DNA from: Deltaproteobacteria bacterium
GTDB lineage: Bacteria > Myxococcota_A > Polyangia > Polyangiales > JADJMO01
Assembly: GCA_025363655.1 (NCBI GenBank)
Contig: JANYDK010000091.1
Span: 1 to 54,800 of the forward strand
Direction: 5' to 3'
Length of the DNA stretch: 54,800 bases
Shown here: positions 17,052 through 25,656 of the stretch, one piece after another
How positions within the stretch are numbered: position 1 is the first letter of the stretch
How the letters are laid out: the number at the start of each line of letters is the position of its first letter
The notes under the pieces: model-generated
What the model was told of the DNA's origin: nothing
The model's database searches: none
What the model saw: the letters and a program-made list of their open reading frames with translations, nothing else
Program-made: the position numbers and the translations under genes

Positions 17052-18413
17052 ATGATCGCGCCGCGCCACACCGATCCGCCGCGAATCGTGGCGCGCGCCG
17101 TGCCTCGAGAACGCTATCGCGTCGGCTCGCAGATCGGCGTTGGACAAAGCGGAACGGTCCATCGCGCGATCGACACGCTGACCGGCGAGACCGTGGCGAT
17201 CAAGCGGCTCTCGCCCGAGCTGCGGGGACGGAGCGACGTCGCTGCGCGCTTCGCCGAGCTCGGAGCGATCGCGCGGCGGGTCGAGAGCCCTCACGTCGTC
17301 CGCGTGCTCGAGATCGAGCGCGAACCGGATGGCGTCCCCTTCCTCGTCCTCGAGCTGGTCGAAGGGACCGACCTCGCGCGCTTGATCGAGACGGGCGCGC
17401 CGATGACGGCTGCGCGGGCGATTCATCTCGGGGTGCAGCTCCTCGAAGCGCTCGGCGCGGCGCACGTGATCGGGCTCTCTCACCGGCGGCTGGTGCCCAC
17501 GAACTGTCTCGTCACCGACGTGCCCGGCGACGCCGAGTTCGTCAAGGTGATCGGCTTCGACACCGGCGAGCTCGCCGCTTCGCTCGACGCGACGCACGAC
17601 TCGGAGTCGACGCGAGCGGCCCTCGCGTACTTCGCGCCTGAGCAGGTACGGAGCGCGCAGGCCGCCGACGATCGCAGCGATCTCTATTCGGTCGGCGTGC
17701 TTCTCTACGAGATGCTCACGCGCCGTCGGCCCTTCCAAGCAGCCGATCGGAACGGGCTCGTCCTCGCCATCTGCACCGAGCCACCGCCGCCGCTGCGAGA
17801 TGCGCGGCCCGATCTCTCCGTCGAGCTGTGCGCCGCGATCGAGCATGCGCTCGTCAAGGATCCGAACGCACGTCATCGCGACGCCGCCGCGTTTCTCACT
17901 GCGCTGCGAGCGACGCCGGAGTCGCGCGGCGATCTCGCTGTGCCCGGTGGTGCGCCCGTAGACGCCTTCGGTCAGACGATGATCGGCGATGCACGTCTGC
18001 TGCCGCAGGTGCCGCTCGTGCCGGTCGCCGCGCCGACGAGGGCAAAGCCGCGCAAGCTCCGAGCACGCCAGTTGCTCGTCCTTCTCGGGGCCTTCGTGCT
18101 CATTCCAGTGCTCGCCTTTGGCCTCGGCACGTTCGTGCGCGGGCGGGCGAGATCGTCGCACGCGCTCCCCTCGTGGCTCGTCGCCGAGGTGTCGCCGCCG
18201 CCTTCCCTCTTCGCGCTTCGGCCCGCCGTCACCCTCGAACCGACACCCGCGGCGTCGTCCGTCGTGTCGGTCCCCCCGCCTGCGCCCGCGCCGAATCCGA
18301 AGCCGAAGCCGAAGCCGACTGCGACGTGGATTCCGTCGATTTTCCTCCCACCCATCTTTGCACCCCTGCCGCCACCGCAAGGCTCGGGCGTGAAGCCGAA
18401 CGGCGGAGGCTGA
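17052..18413 (+). CDS. Membrane Ser/Thr pseudokinase
   Basis: A 453-residue protein with a Hanks-kinase fold. Glycine loop GVGQSGTV (29-36), VAIK with Lys51, and FAPEQ (194-198) are present, as is a YSVGVLLYEM alpha-F helix. However the HRD motif reads H144-R-R146 (catalytic Asp lost) and the DFG motif reads GFD at 168-170 (Mg-binding Asp replaced by Gly), so phosphotransfer is unlikely. A transmembrane helix (about 339-361) and a Pro-rich extracytoplasmic tail (PAPNPKPKPKP) follow. Lys51, Asn151 and the glycine loop being kept suggests ATP binding as a scaffold or allosteric regulator. Its divergent partner is the FemAB-like gene. Confidence 0.85.
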   Translation: MIAPRHTDPPRIVARAVPRERYRVGSQIGVGQSGTVHRAIDTLTGETVAIKRLSPELRGRSDVAARFAELGAIARRVESPHVVRVLEIEREPDGVPFLVLELVEGTDLARLIETGAPMTAARAIHLGVQLLEALGAAHVIGLSHRRLVPTNCLVTDVPGDAEFVKVIGFDTGELAASLDATHDSESTRAALAYFAPEQVRSAQAADDRSDLYSVGVLLYEMLTRRRPFQAADRNGLVLAICTEPPPPLRDARPDLSVELCAAIEHALVKDPNARHRDAAAFLTALRATPESRGDLAVPGGAPVDAFGQTMIGDARLLPQVPLVPVAAPTRAKPRKLRARQLLVLLGAFVLIPVLAFGLGTFVRGRARSSHALPSWLVAEVSPPPSLFALRPAVTLEPTPAASSVVSVPPPAPAPNPKPKPKPTATWIPSIFLPPIFAPLPPPQGSGVKPNGGG

Positions 18414-18518
18414 AGCTCGTGTCGGGTAGGCGCGACGCCGACGGCCGCCGCGAAAAAATGCAGCGTCTGTGGCTCGCCGAGCCGTGAGCCGATCCGTGTC
18501 CGCCTGAGCTCGTTCGCC

Positions 18519-19421
18519 TCAGAGCGCGGGTGCGCCGTTCGCGACCAGCACGGTCTCGAGCTCGGGGACCGGAGATCGCTTTTCGGGGTTCACGCACGTC
18601 GAGGCGTAAGTGGTGCTGCAGACGTAGTCGACCGTCGTGCAGAAAGGATCGCCGGTCCCGGACGACCCCTGGCGATCGATCCCTGGCCGACTGCCACCGA
18701 CCTTGCAGCACTCCGTCGAGTCCTTGCACGGGTATCGCACGCCGCCGTCGAGACCGACGACGATCGCCGCGACCTTCATCGTGCGCGTGTCGATGACGAC
18801 GAGGCGCGGAATTCCTTTGATGAGGTCCTTGCCGTCCTCGGTGGTCGAGAGGCGTTTCCGATCGACGACGACGTCGAAGTCGAGCTTCCGCTTCTTGATC
18901 CAGAGGTCCGTCATCGCCTGGTCGGCCACGGTCGACGGGACGGGTGAGTCTCCGAGCAAGACCTCGAGGAGACGTCCGCCGCGCTCGCGAATCTTGCCGT
19001 TCCACTTGGCGAGGTTGCCACTCCACTCTTCGCACCAACCGCACCAGCCGGAGTTGTCACCGCTGGTGATGTCGAGGAGGAGCCCACGAATCCCGAGCTT
19101 GCCGTCGGGATCGTAGTAGTCGTGCATGTGAAGCTTGGTCCAGTCGCCGGCAGCGTCGCGATACCCGTCCCACTCGAGGTCGGGAAAGACTTGGCCGAGG
19201 AGAATGCCGTAGGGCCCAGCTGGGTAGGCTGCTGCGGTGTCCGCATCCGCATCGTCGACAGTGGTTTCGGTCGCGGCGTCGATGCTCGCGTCGACTGGCA
19301 GCGCGCCCGAGTCCCCCGAGTCGACCGCGGCCGAGGAATTCTCGACCTTCGAGGCACAGGCGAGCGACGAGGCGAACACGGCGGCGACGAGGAGCGCGCC
19401 GAGCGACGGATGGCGGGTCAT
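18519..19421 (-). CDS. Thioredoxin-fold lipoprotein with CGWC motif
   Basis: A 300-residue lipoprotein (leader ending SLACAS). After an Asp/Ala-rich linker, residues about 110-200 look like a thioredoxin/TlpA-like domain with GWCGWCEEW (active-site C-x2-C in the W-C-x-x-C context). The C-terminal 80 residues carry additional paired Cys (YPCKDSTECCKVGG, FCTTVDYVCS, TCVN). Many myxobacterial redoxin lipoproteins share this build, so a periplasmic disulfide role is likely; target unknown. The start was chosen where the signal peptide begins, since the longer frame runs into antisense sequence. Confidence 0.78.
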   Translation of the reverse strand: MTRHPSLGALLVAAVFASSLACASKVENSSAAVDSGDSGALPVDASIDAATETTVDDADADTAAAYPAGPYGILLGQVFPDLEWDGYRDAAGDWTKLHMHDYYDPDGKLGIRGLLLDITSGDNSGWCGWCEEWSGNLAKWNGKIRERGGRLLEVLLGDSPVPSTVADQAMTDLWIKKRKLDFDVVVDRKRLSTTEDGKDLIKGIPRLVVIDTRTMKVAAIVVGLDGGVRYPCKDSTECCKVGGSRPGIDRQGSSGTGDPFCTTVDYVCSTTYASTCVNPEKRSPVPELETVLVANGAPAL

Positions 19422-19534
19422 TGCGTTACTTGTCTTGTGACAGTGGACGCCGTCAAGGATGGATCGTCGAGGCGTCGATCTCGCGCAGGGCTGGCGAACG
19501 CGTTGTTGTGCGAACGCAAGGTGTCGCGCTCCCC

Positions 19535-22108
19535 TCAGGCGTCGGGCGCGTCGGGCGAGCTTGGCGAGCTCAGCGCCGTATGCACGTTGCGCGCGAATTC
19601 GACGATGGAGAAAGGCTTCTGGATGAAGTGCACGCCGCGATCGACGACCCCGCGCGCGCCGATGACGTCGGCGGCATAGCCCGACATGAACAGGCACCGG
19701 AGACGGGGCTTCTTCACTTGAAGCGCGAACGCCAGCTCACGACCGTTCATCCCCGGCATGACGAGATCGGTGACGAGCAGGTCGATCTCGAGGGTACGGT
19801 CGTCGGCGATTCGCAGCGCGTCGGCCGGGCTTTCAGCCCTGAGAACGGAGTAGCCCATGGTGACGAGCTGCCTTGCCAGCGCGCTGAGGAGCAACGGCTC
19901 GTCCTCCACCAGGAGGATTCGTTCACCGCGGCCCAACTTGGGTGCGACCGCCGTGCCGACGTTGGGTGAGGCATTGGCGGGCGCCGCGCGCGGCAGGAAT
20001 ACGTCGAAGGAGGTTCCTTGGCCCCGTTCACTCGAGACCGCGACGTGCCCGCGGTTTTGCTGGACGATGCCGTACACCGTCGCAAGCCCGAGGCCCGTCC
20101 CCTCACCGACACGCTTGGTGGTGAAGAACGGTTCGAAGATGTTCGGGAGAACCTCGGCGGCGATACCTGCCCCGTCGTCGGTCACCGACAGTCGCACGTA
20201 GTCACCAGGCGTGAATTCTGGCCGTTCGGCGCAGTACTCTGCGTCGATGGTGACGTTGCTCGTGCGGAGCACGATGTGACCGACGTTGGTGATCGCGTCC
20301 TTGGCGTTGACGCACAGGTTGGTGACGATTTGATCGATTTGGGTCGGATCCATCTCGACGGGCCACAAGCTCGGAGCAGGCTGCCAGCTGACCTCGATGT
20401 CTTCGCCGAGGATGCGAAGCAAGAGCTTGAGCATGCGGGCCACCGTCTCGTTGAGGTCGAGCACTCTAGGCGCGATGGTCTGCTGGCGGGCGAAGGCGAG
20501 CAGCTGACGGGTCACGTCGCCGGCGCGACCACACGCCTCTTCAATCACCAGAAGGTCTTCGCGAAGCGGCAGCGACGGGTCGACGGCCTCGAGGGCGAGC
20601 CCGACGTGGGCCTGGATGACAGCCAACATGTTGTTGAAGTCGTGCGCGACGCCGCCTGCGAGGCGCCCCACCGCTTGCATCTTCGTCGCCTGTTGCAGTT
20701 GTCTCTCGAGCTTGGCGTTGCGCTTGTCGCCTACGTGCAGTGCCTCCTCGGTCTTCTTGCGGGCCGTGATGTCGAGGTGCGTTCCGGCCATGCGGAGCGC
20801 CGCGCCGCCGGCGTCGCGCTCGACGACCTTCCCTCGCGAAAGCACCCATATCCAGTGCCCCGCCTTGTGCCGCAAACGAAACTCGACGTCGTAGTCGGCC
20901 GCCACGCCCTCCAGGTGGCGCGTGAGCACAGCCTGTACGGAAGGAAGATCGTCTGGATGCAGAAGCGAACGCCACGTATCGACCTCGGGGGCCAGCTCGT
21001 CGACGAGATAGCCGAGTATCGCACACCATCGTGCGTCGAACACCGCGCGACCGCTCACGACATTCCAATCCCACAGTCCGAGATCGGCTCCCCAGAGGGC
21101 TACTTCTCTTCGCTGCTCGCTCTCGCGGAGCGTCGCCTCCGCGTGGAAGCGCTCGACCGCGACGCTCGCCAACTGCGCCCCACGCTCGAGGGTCGTGCGC
21201 TCGGAAGGGAGGGCCGCGCGAGGCTGGTCGAAATAGAAGGCGAAGGAGCCGAGAATACGTCCCGAAGTCGCCACTACCGGCACTGACCAGCAAGCGCGGA
21301 GGCCGTGTCGAAGTGCGAGGTCCTTGAAGTCTTTCCAAAGGGGGTCATTGGCGATGTCGGCGACGAGCACCGAGTTTCCGGTGAAGGCAGCGGTGCCGCA
21401 GGAGCCGACGCTGGGACCAATCTCGATTCCGTCGATCGCCAGGCAGAATGGCTGCGGAACGTTGGGCGCGGCTGCGTGGCGCAGGCGGCGGCCGTCCTCG
21501 TCCAGGAGAAGCACTGAACCGCGCATACCGAGGAAGAGCGCCTCGAAACCGAGAACGACCTGGGTCAGCACTTCGGCCAATGACTTGCCGCCCGTGAGTG
21601 CCTCCAAGACGCCACGGCCGTGCTCGGATTGCAGTTCGAGGGACTTGCGTTGGGTGATGTCGCTGAGCGCGACCCGCGTCACCATCGTGCTTTCATCGGC
21701 CCCCGACGCGGCCTCGAGTTGAGCCCAAATTGGTCCGTCGATGGCCATCAAACGGAGCTCGCACGACTGCCGGTCACCGGTCTCGGCGAGATGCTTTCGC
21801 AGGAGAGCCAACTGCTCTTGGTCGGGGGGAGCGACGAGGCTGGCGAGCGGCAGTCCGACCAGCGCGCCGGGCGCCAAGCCGAGCAGGTTCGTGACGGTGC
21901 GGTTGGCTCGGCGAATCTCTCCCTCGGCGTCCAACGTGACGTACCCGACGGGCGCGAGCTCGTAGAGCTCGAAATAGCGCGTTCTCGAGCTGATCAACTC
22001 CTCCTGCACACGCTGAAGCTCTTCTTTCAGTGCCTGCAGCTCGAGCTCGGGAAGGAGGTCCGGCGCCGTCGCATCGCTCGACGATTCGTCCGTACGGACA
22101 CTCGACAT
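19535..22108 (-). CDS. Hybrid histidine kinase (PAS-GAF-PAS-HisKA-HATPase-REC)
   Basis: An 857-residue cytoplasmic hybrid kinase; AAGGAGG ten bases before the ATG decides the start at 22108. Domains in order: a short coiled coil, PAS (about 46-155), GAF (about 165-320), PAS_3 type (about 340-453, with the ITARKK exit), HisKA with GGVAHDFNN and His489, HATPase with N box (NLCVNAKDA, about 600), DDGAGI (644-649), FFTTK and GTGLGLA (670-676), and a receiver domain (about 730-846) with acidic pair VEDE, phosphoacceptor Asp781 (LLVTDLVMPG) and Lys831. All catalytic residues are present. No membrane segment, so it senses cytoplasmic ligands or partners. It is divergent from the membrane CheA-like kinase, with 113 bp between the starts. 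The phosphate may pass on from its receiver to an unlinked Hpt protein. Confidence 0.93.
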   Translation of the reverse strand: MSSVRTDESSSDATAPDLLPELELQALKEELQRVQEELISSRTRYFELYELAPVGYVTLDAEGEIRRANRTVTNLLGLAPGALVGLPLASLVAPPDQEQLALLRKHLAETGDRQSCELRLMAIDGPIWAQLEAASGADESTMVTRVALSDITQRKSLELQSEHGRGVLEALTGGKSLAEVLTQVVLGFEALFLGMRGSVLLLDEDGRRLRHAAAPNVPQPFCLAIDGIEIGPSVGSCGTAAFTGNSVLVADIANDPLWKDFKDLALRHGLRACWSVPVVATSGRILGSFAFYFDQPRAALPSERTTLERGAQLASVAVERFHAEATLRESEQRREVALWGADLGLWDWNVVSGRAVFDARWCAILGYLVDELAPEVDTWRSLLHPDDLPSVQAVLTRHLEGVAADYDVEFRLRHKAGHWIWVLSRGKVVERDAGGAALRMAGTHLDITARKKTEEALHVGDKRNAKLERQLQQATKMQAVGRLAGGVAHDFNNMLAVIQAHVGLALEAVDPSLPLREDLLVIEEACGRAGDVTRQLLAFARQQTIAPRVLDLNETVARMLKLLLRILGEDIEVSWQPAPSLWPVEMDPTQIDQIVTNLCVNAKDAITNVGHIVLRTSNVTIDAEYCAERPEFTPGDYVRLSVTDDGAGIAAEVLPNIFEPFFTTKRVGEGTGLGLATVYGIVQQNRGHVAVSSERGQGTSFDVFLPRAAPANASPNVGTAVAPKLGRGERILLVEDEPLLLSALARQLVTMGYSVLRAESPADALRIADDRTLEIDLLVTDLVMPGMNGRELAFALQVKKPRLRCLFMSGYAADVIGARGVVDRGVHFIQKPFSIVEFARNVHTALSSPSSPDAPDA

Positions 22109-22221
22109 GTCGGCTGCGCCTCCTTCGTTGAAGCATGCCATCGATCGCGTCCGCGTAGGGATGCTTTCCAAGCGGCGCCTGCGCCATCGGGTGTCTCTGA
22201 TCGGAGCTATCCTCGCGCGGG

Positions 22222-24210
22222 ATGCGCCGGATGAAGTCACCCGCGGAGGAGACGGCGGTCGATCCCCTGCTCGTCGAGGCTGGGCTCGCGCGTGGAGCCC
22301 TGCGCGCGACGCCGTCGGTCAGCTTCATCATCGCGCCGCTCTACGTGGTCTTCGCCTTGGCGCACCCCTTCATGCTCCCTGCGGCCCAAGCGCGGGTGAT
22401 GACGCCGACCGCGGCCGCGAGCGCGCTCGTCCTCGTCGGCCTCGGCGGGTACATGCGACGTGGCGGGCTCCGGCTCGCGCGCTCCGCCTACGGACTCGAG
22501 AGCATCATCGCCATCGTCGTATGGATCAACGTCACGCTCCACGTCGCGGTCTCCCGCGAGCTGCACCAGGCGACCAACTACGCGCTCCTCGCCATTGGAA
22601 TCGGCGCGCTGCTCCATTCGATCCGCTGGTATTCCGCGCTGCAGCTGCTCACCGTCGCTTCGTTCGTCCTCGCGCTCCGCACCTCGACACCCTCGCCGCT
22701 GGCGACGCATTTCACCTTCTTGATGGTCTCGGCGCTCAGCATGTCGATCGCCATCTTCGTCGTGCGCCGGCTCGCCAACGTCCGCATCGAGACCCTCCGG
22801 TTGCGCGAGGCCGAGCAGCATCGGGCCCTGGAGCACCTCTCGGCGCGGCTCCAGGCGGTGCTCGACGCGATGCGCGAGGGCATCCTCGTCGTCGATCCCG
22901 ATCGTCAGGTGCGCGGGACCATCTCGCGCGAGACCGCGCGCATCCTCGGCGACGCCGCGCGCGAAGAGGTCGACGTGGTCGAGCTGCTCTACCCGGACGA
23001 TCCGAACGGAGTCGAGCGCGCGGCCTTCGAGAGCTGGCTCGATGCCGTCTTCGCCGAGTCGTCGTCGGCGTGGGAAGAGCTGGAGGGGCTCGCACCGCGC
23101 CGAGCGATTCTCCGCGCGGGCAAGCCCGATGCGCGACCAATCGCCTTGGAATTCCGACCGATGGTCGAGTCGGGGCGGGTCGCTCACGTCGTCGTGCGCG
23201 TTCGCGACGAGTCCGACAAGCAGGCTCTCGAGCGCGCGATGCGTGCGCAGCAGGAGTCGTTCGCGCTCCGTCTCGCGGCGATGCAGCGCCTCGTCGCGGG
23301 CGGAGGCCAGGCGTTCGTCGCCTTCCTCCGCGCTGCTCGCGGAAGGCTCGGTGATGCACGATCGCTCCTGGCGGGGGCGCCGTCGCGCTCGGATCTCGAC
23401 GAAGCGCTCGAACACGTTCACTCGCTCAAGGGCGAGGCGGACGCGTTCGAGCTTCCGGCGCTGCGTGAGGCTGCGCACGCGCTCGAAGACGCGATCGTCG
23501 CCTCGCGGACCGGTGACGCCTCGCTCCCGACTGCCCGCGCCCGAGCCGACGTGGTCGGCCAGGCCCTCGCCGAGGCCCAAGCGCTCTTGGTGCAGGCTTC
23601 GCCGCTCGGCGACGCCGTGCTCACGCAGACGACGGTGCAGGGCGCCGACGTCGAGCGGCTCTATGCGCTCGCCGGGCAGCGGAAAGACGAGCTCGGCGCG
23701 CTGGCTCGGAGCATGGCGGCGCGTCCTTTCGGCGAGCTCGTCGGCCTCCTTCCCTCACGCATCGCGCGCTGGGCGACGAGCCTCGGCAAGCGCGCCAGCG
23801 TCGTCGTCGAGGGGCGCTCGGTGCTCGTCCCGCCCTCGCTCGCCGACGTGCTCGGGAGCGTGCTCGCCCACCTCGCGAGGAACGCAGTCGTCCACGGCCT
23901 CGAGCTCCCAGATGTGCGTGTCGACGCCGCCAAGCTGGCCCATGGCCGTATCGAGCTCCACTGCGAATTGGCCGAGACCGGCGTACGCATCACCTTCTCC
24001 GACGATGGCAGAGGCGTGCCCGACGCGCTCCGCGATTCGATTTTCGCCGCCGGAACGAGCACGCATGCCGAGGTCGACACGCTCGCGGGTCGCGGGGTGG
24101 GACTGTCGGCGGCTCGCGCGGAGCTCGGCCGCGTCGGTCATCGCCTCCGCCTGGTCGACACCACTCCAGGCGCATCCTTCGTCATCGACGCGATCGACGC
24201 GATAGGATGA
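22222..24210 (+). CDS. Membrane sensor kinase of CheA type (Hpt plus HATPase, no CheW domain)
   Basis: A 662-residue protein. Residues about 35-185 hold about five transmembrane helices. A PAS-like domain follows (about 205-330, ILVVDPDRQVRG). Residues about 355-450 are an Hpt-like domain with phosphoacceptor His400 in HSLKGEAD. The ATPase domain (about 505-660) has LARNAVVHGLE (N box, Asn554), DDGRGVP (594-600) and GRGVGLSAAR (623-632), the CheA-style ATP lid. A CheW-like P5 domain is missing, so it is not a classical chemotaxis kinase. The stop overlaps the start of the receiver gene by four bases (ATGA), so the cognate pair is translated together. It belongs with the sensory genes to its right and lies convergent to the PYP-like gene. 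Confidence 0.87.
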   Translation: MRRMKSPAEETAVDPLLVEAGLARGALRATPSVSFIIAPLYVVFALAHPFMLPAAQARVMTPTAAASALVLVGLGGYMRRGGLRLARSAYGLESIIAIVVWINVTLHVAVSRELHQATNYALLAIGIGALLHSIRWYSALQLLTVASFVLALRTSTPSPLATHFTFLMVSALSMSIAIFVVRRLANVRIETLRLREAEQHRALEHLSARLQAVLDAMREGILVVDPDRQVRGTISRETARILGDAAREEVDVVELLYPDDPNGVERAAFESWLDAVFAESSSAWEELEGLAPRRAILRAGKPDARPIALEFRPMVESGRVAHVVVRVRDESDKQALERAMRAQQESFALRLAAMQRLVAGGGQAFVAFLRAARGRLGDARSLLAGAPSRSDLDEALEHVHSLKGEADAFELPALREAAHALEDAIVASRTGDASLPTARARADVVGQALAEAQALLVQASPLGDAVLTQTTVQGADVERLYALAGQRKDELGALARSMAARPFGELVGLLPSRIARWATSLGKRASVVVEGRSVLVPPSLADVLGSVLAHLARNAVVHGLELPDVRVDAAKLAHGRIELHCELAETGVRITFSDDGRGVPDALRDSIFAAGTSTHAEVDTLAGRGVGLSAARAELGRVGHRLRLVDTTPGASFVIDAIDAIG

Positions 24211-24623
24211 GCCGAGTGCCCGGCCACGTCCTCGTCATCGACGATCAAGAGCACGTGCTGGTGCGTGTGAGCAACGCGCTGCGCAGCGTCGGCGTCGAGG
24301 TCGTCGTCACCTCCCAAACGGTGGGCGCGGCGCGCTTTCTCCGCGGCTGCGAGCTTGTGCTCCTCGACTATCACATGCCCGGTCTCGACGGCGCCGCGGT
24401 GCTCGCGTCGCTCCGCGAGGCGGCCGCGAAGATGGACGATCGACCCCAATTCTACCTTTATACGAGCGATTCGAACGCCGCGAAGGACTGGCAGGCGGCC
24501 GGCTTCGACGGCATCCTCGCCAACAAAGGCGACGACGAGCACATGGTCTTGCAGGTGCAGGCAGCGCTCCGCGGGAGACGTCTACGTCAGGCGCGGCGGT
24601 CGAAGGCGCCTTTCGAGACCTGA
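24207..24623 (+). CDS. Single-domain response regulator
   Basis: A 138-residue receiver: acidic pair IDDQE (Asp12-Asp13), phosphoacceptor Asp54 in LVLLDYHMPGLDG, Ser/Thr near 87 (YLYTSDSN) and Lys107 (ILANKGDD). No output domain, as in CheY. It overlaps the CheA-like kinase gene (ATGA) and is its likely substrate. It ends 33 bp from the convergent PYP-like gene. Confidence 0.92.
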   Translation: MSRVPGHVLVIDDQEHVLVRVSNALRSVGVEVVVTSQTVGAARFLRGCELVLLDYHMPGLDGAAVLASLREAAAKMDDRPQFYLYTSDSNAAKDWQAAGFDGILANKGDDEHMVLQVQAALRGRRLRQARRSKAPFET

Positions 24624-24655
24624 GGCGACTGCGCACGCAACGCGTCGCCCTTCAC

Positions 24656-25642
24656 TCACCATGCCTCGAGACCGAGCCTCTCGGCGATGGCCCGTGGCTC
24701 GACACCCAATCTTCGCCACTCGCGTGCATCCGCGGCGCGTGGGCTCGAGCTCGCGACGAGGCGCAACATCGCGCCGGCCCGGCCGAACACCACGACCTCG
24801 ACCGCTCGACCGGTGAGGGCGGTCATGGCCGGTTGGAGAACTCGCTCGTAGAGCCGCTCGGCGAGGTCGATGGGAAGGTCGACACCTCGCAGCGTCATCC
24901 CGACCACGTCGTCCGCCTCCTCGACGAACTCGAGCTCGAGGCGGCCGAGCCCCTGGGCAGCCAGCGTGTCGTCGACCAGTGCGGCACCGAGCAGCCGCGG
25001 GAGCCGCGACAGCGGTTGCGAGTGATGGCGGCCCGCGAACCTCTCGAGCGCATCGGCAAGGAGGCGACCCCAGGCTTCAGCGCCACGATCGACGGCGTCG
25101 GTCAACGATGGATCCTTCCCGACGAGATCGAACGTCGTCGCCCAGAAGACGCGAGGCGGCGCCAAGGCGGAACCGAGCCCTCCGCGCGCCTGCCCGTCGT
25201 CGAGGTCGACGACGATGGGATCGACCGGGTCGAATGGGCGTCCGTCGTCCTTCAGCTCGCGGCGCGTGACGATGACGAGGACGCGCGACTGACCGGGCAG
25301 GTGGGCGAAGCTGACGACGACGTCCTGCGCGCCGTGATGGAAGTGGAAGCGAAAGCCGAAGCGCGCCACCTCGTCCGCGCGGGCCTCGGCGACGAATGCA
25401 CGGAAGCGCCCCTCGAATGCAGCGACGCGCGTGCACGGGGCGACCTCGTGGAACCAATTGCGCCCGAGGACCTCGTGCGGGGCTCGGCGCGAGAGCCGCG
25501 ACTCGTAGTCGTTGTAGAGGTGAACGTAACCTTCGTGGTCGAAGATCATGAGCCCGTAGGGAAGTGCGTCGACCTCTTCGCGGGTGAGCTGCGCAATGCG
25601 CTCGACGTCGAGGATTGCTTCGTCGTGCGTCGCCTGTTCCAT
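24656..25642 (-). CDS. Photoactive yellow protein-like PAS protein with C-terminal unknown domain (PYP-A)
   Basis: A 328-residue soluble protein. Residues about 10-135 match photoactive yellow protein closely: LPYGLMIFDHEGYVHLYNDYE, then NWFHEVAPCTRVAAFEGRF. Aligned to Halorhodospira PYP, Tyr42, Glu46, Thr50, Arg52 and the chromophore-binding Cys69 correspond to Tyr43, Glu47, Ser51, Arg53 and Cys70, so all five pocket positions are kept or conservatively replaced. PYP binds p-coumaric acid through this Cys and absorbs blue light. Residues about 165-328 are an unrecognised domain with alpha/beta stretches (LYERVLQPAMTALTGRAVEVVVF), faintly like V4R-type small-molecule-binding domains. It is 14 bp downstream of the receiver-like/DUF4388 gene, in the same orientation, so probably in one operon. 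Chromophore-making enzymes are not in the window. Confidence 0.83.
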   Translation of the reverse strand: MEQATHDEAILDVERIAQLTREEVDALPYGLMIFDHEGYVHLYNDYESRLSRRAPHEVLGRNWFHEVAPCTRVAAFEGRFRAFVAEARADEVARFGFRFHFHHGAQDVVVSFAHLPGQSRVLVIVTRRELKDDGRPFDPVDPIVVDLDDGQARGGLGSALAPPRVFWATTFDLVGKDPSLTDAVDRGAEAWGRLLADALERFAGRHHSQPLSRLPRLLGAALVDDTLAAQGLGRLELEFVEEADDVVGMTLRGVDLPIDLAERLYERVLQPAMTALTGRAVEVVVFGRAGAMLRLVASSSPRAADAREWRRLGVEPRAIAERLGLEAW

Positions 25643-25656
25643 GCTGGATTCCCTCC

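Noticed and set aside
17052-18413. Active Ser/Thr kinase
   Set aside because: Both catalytic Asp positions are substituted (HRR and GFD), so it is described as a pseudokinase.
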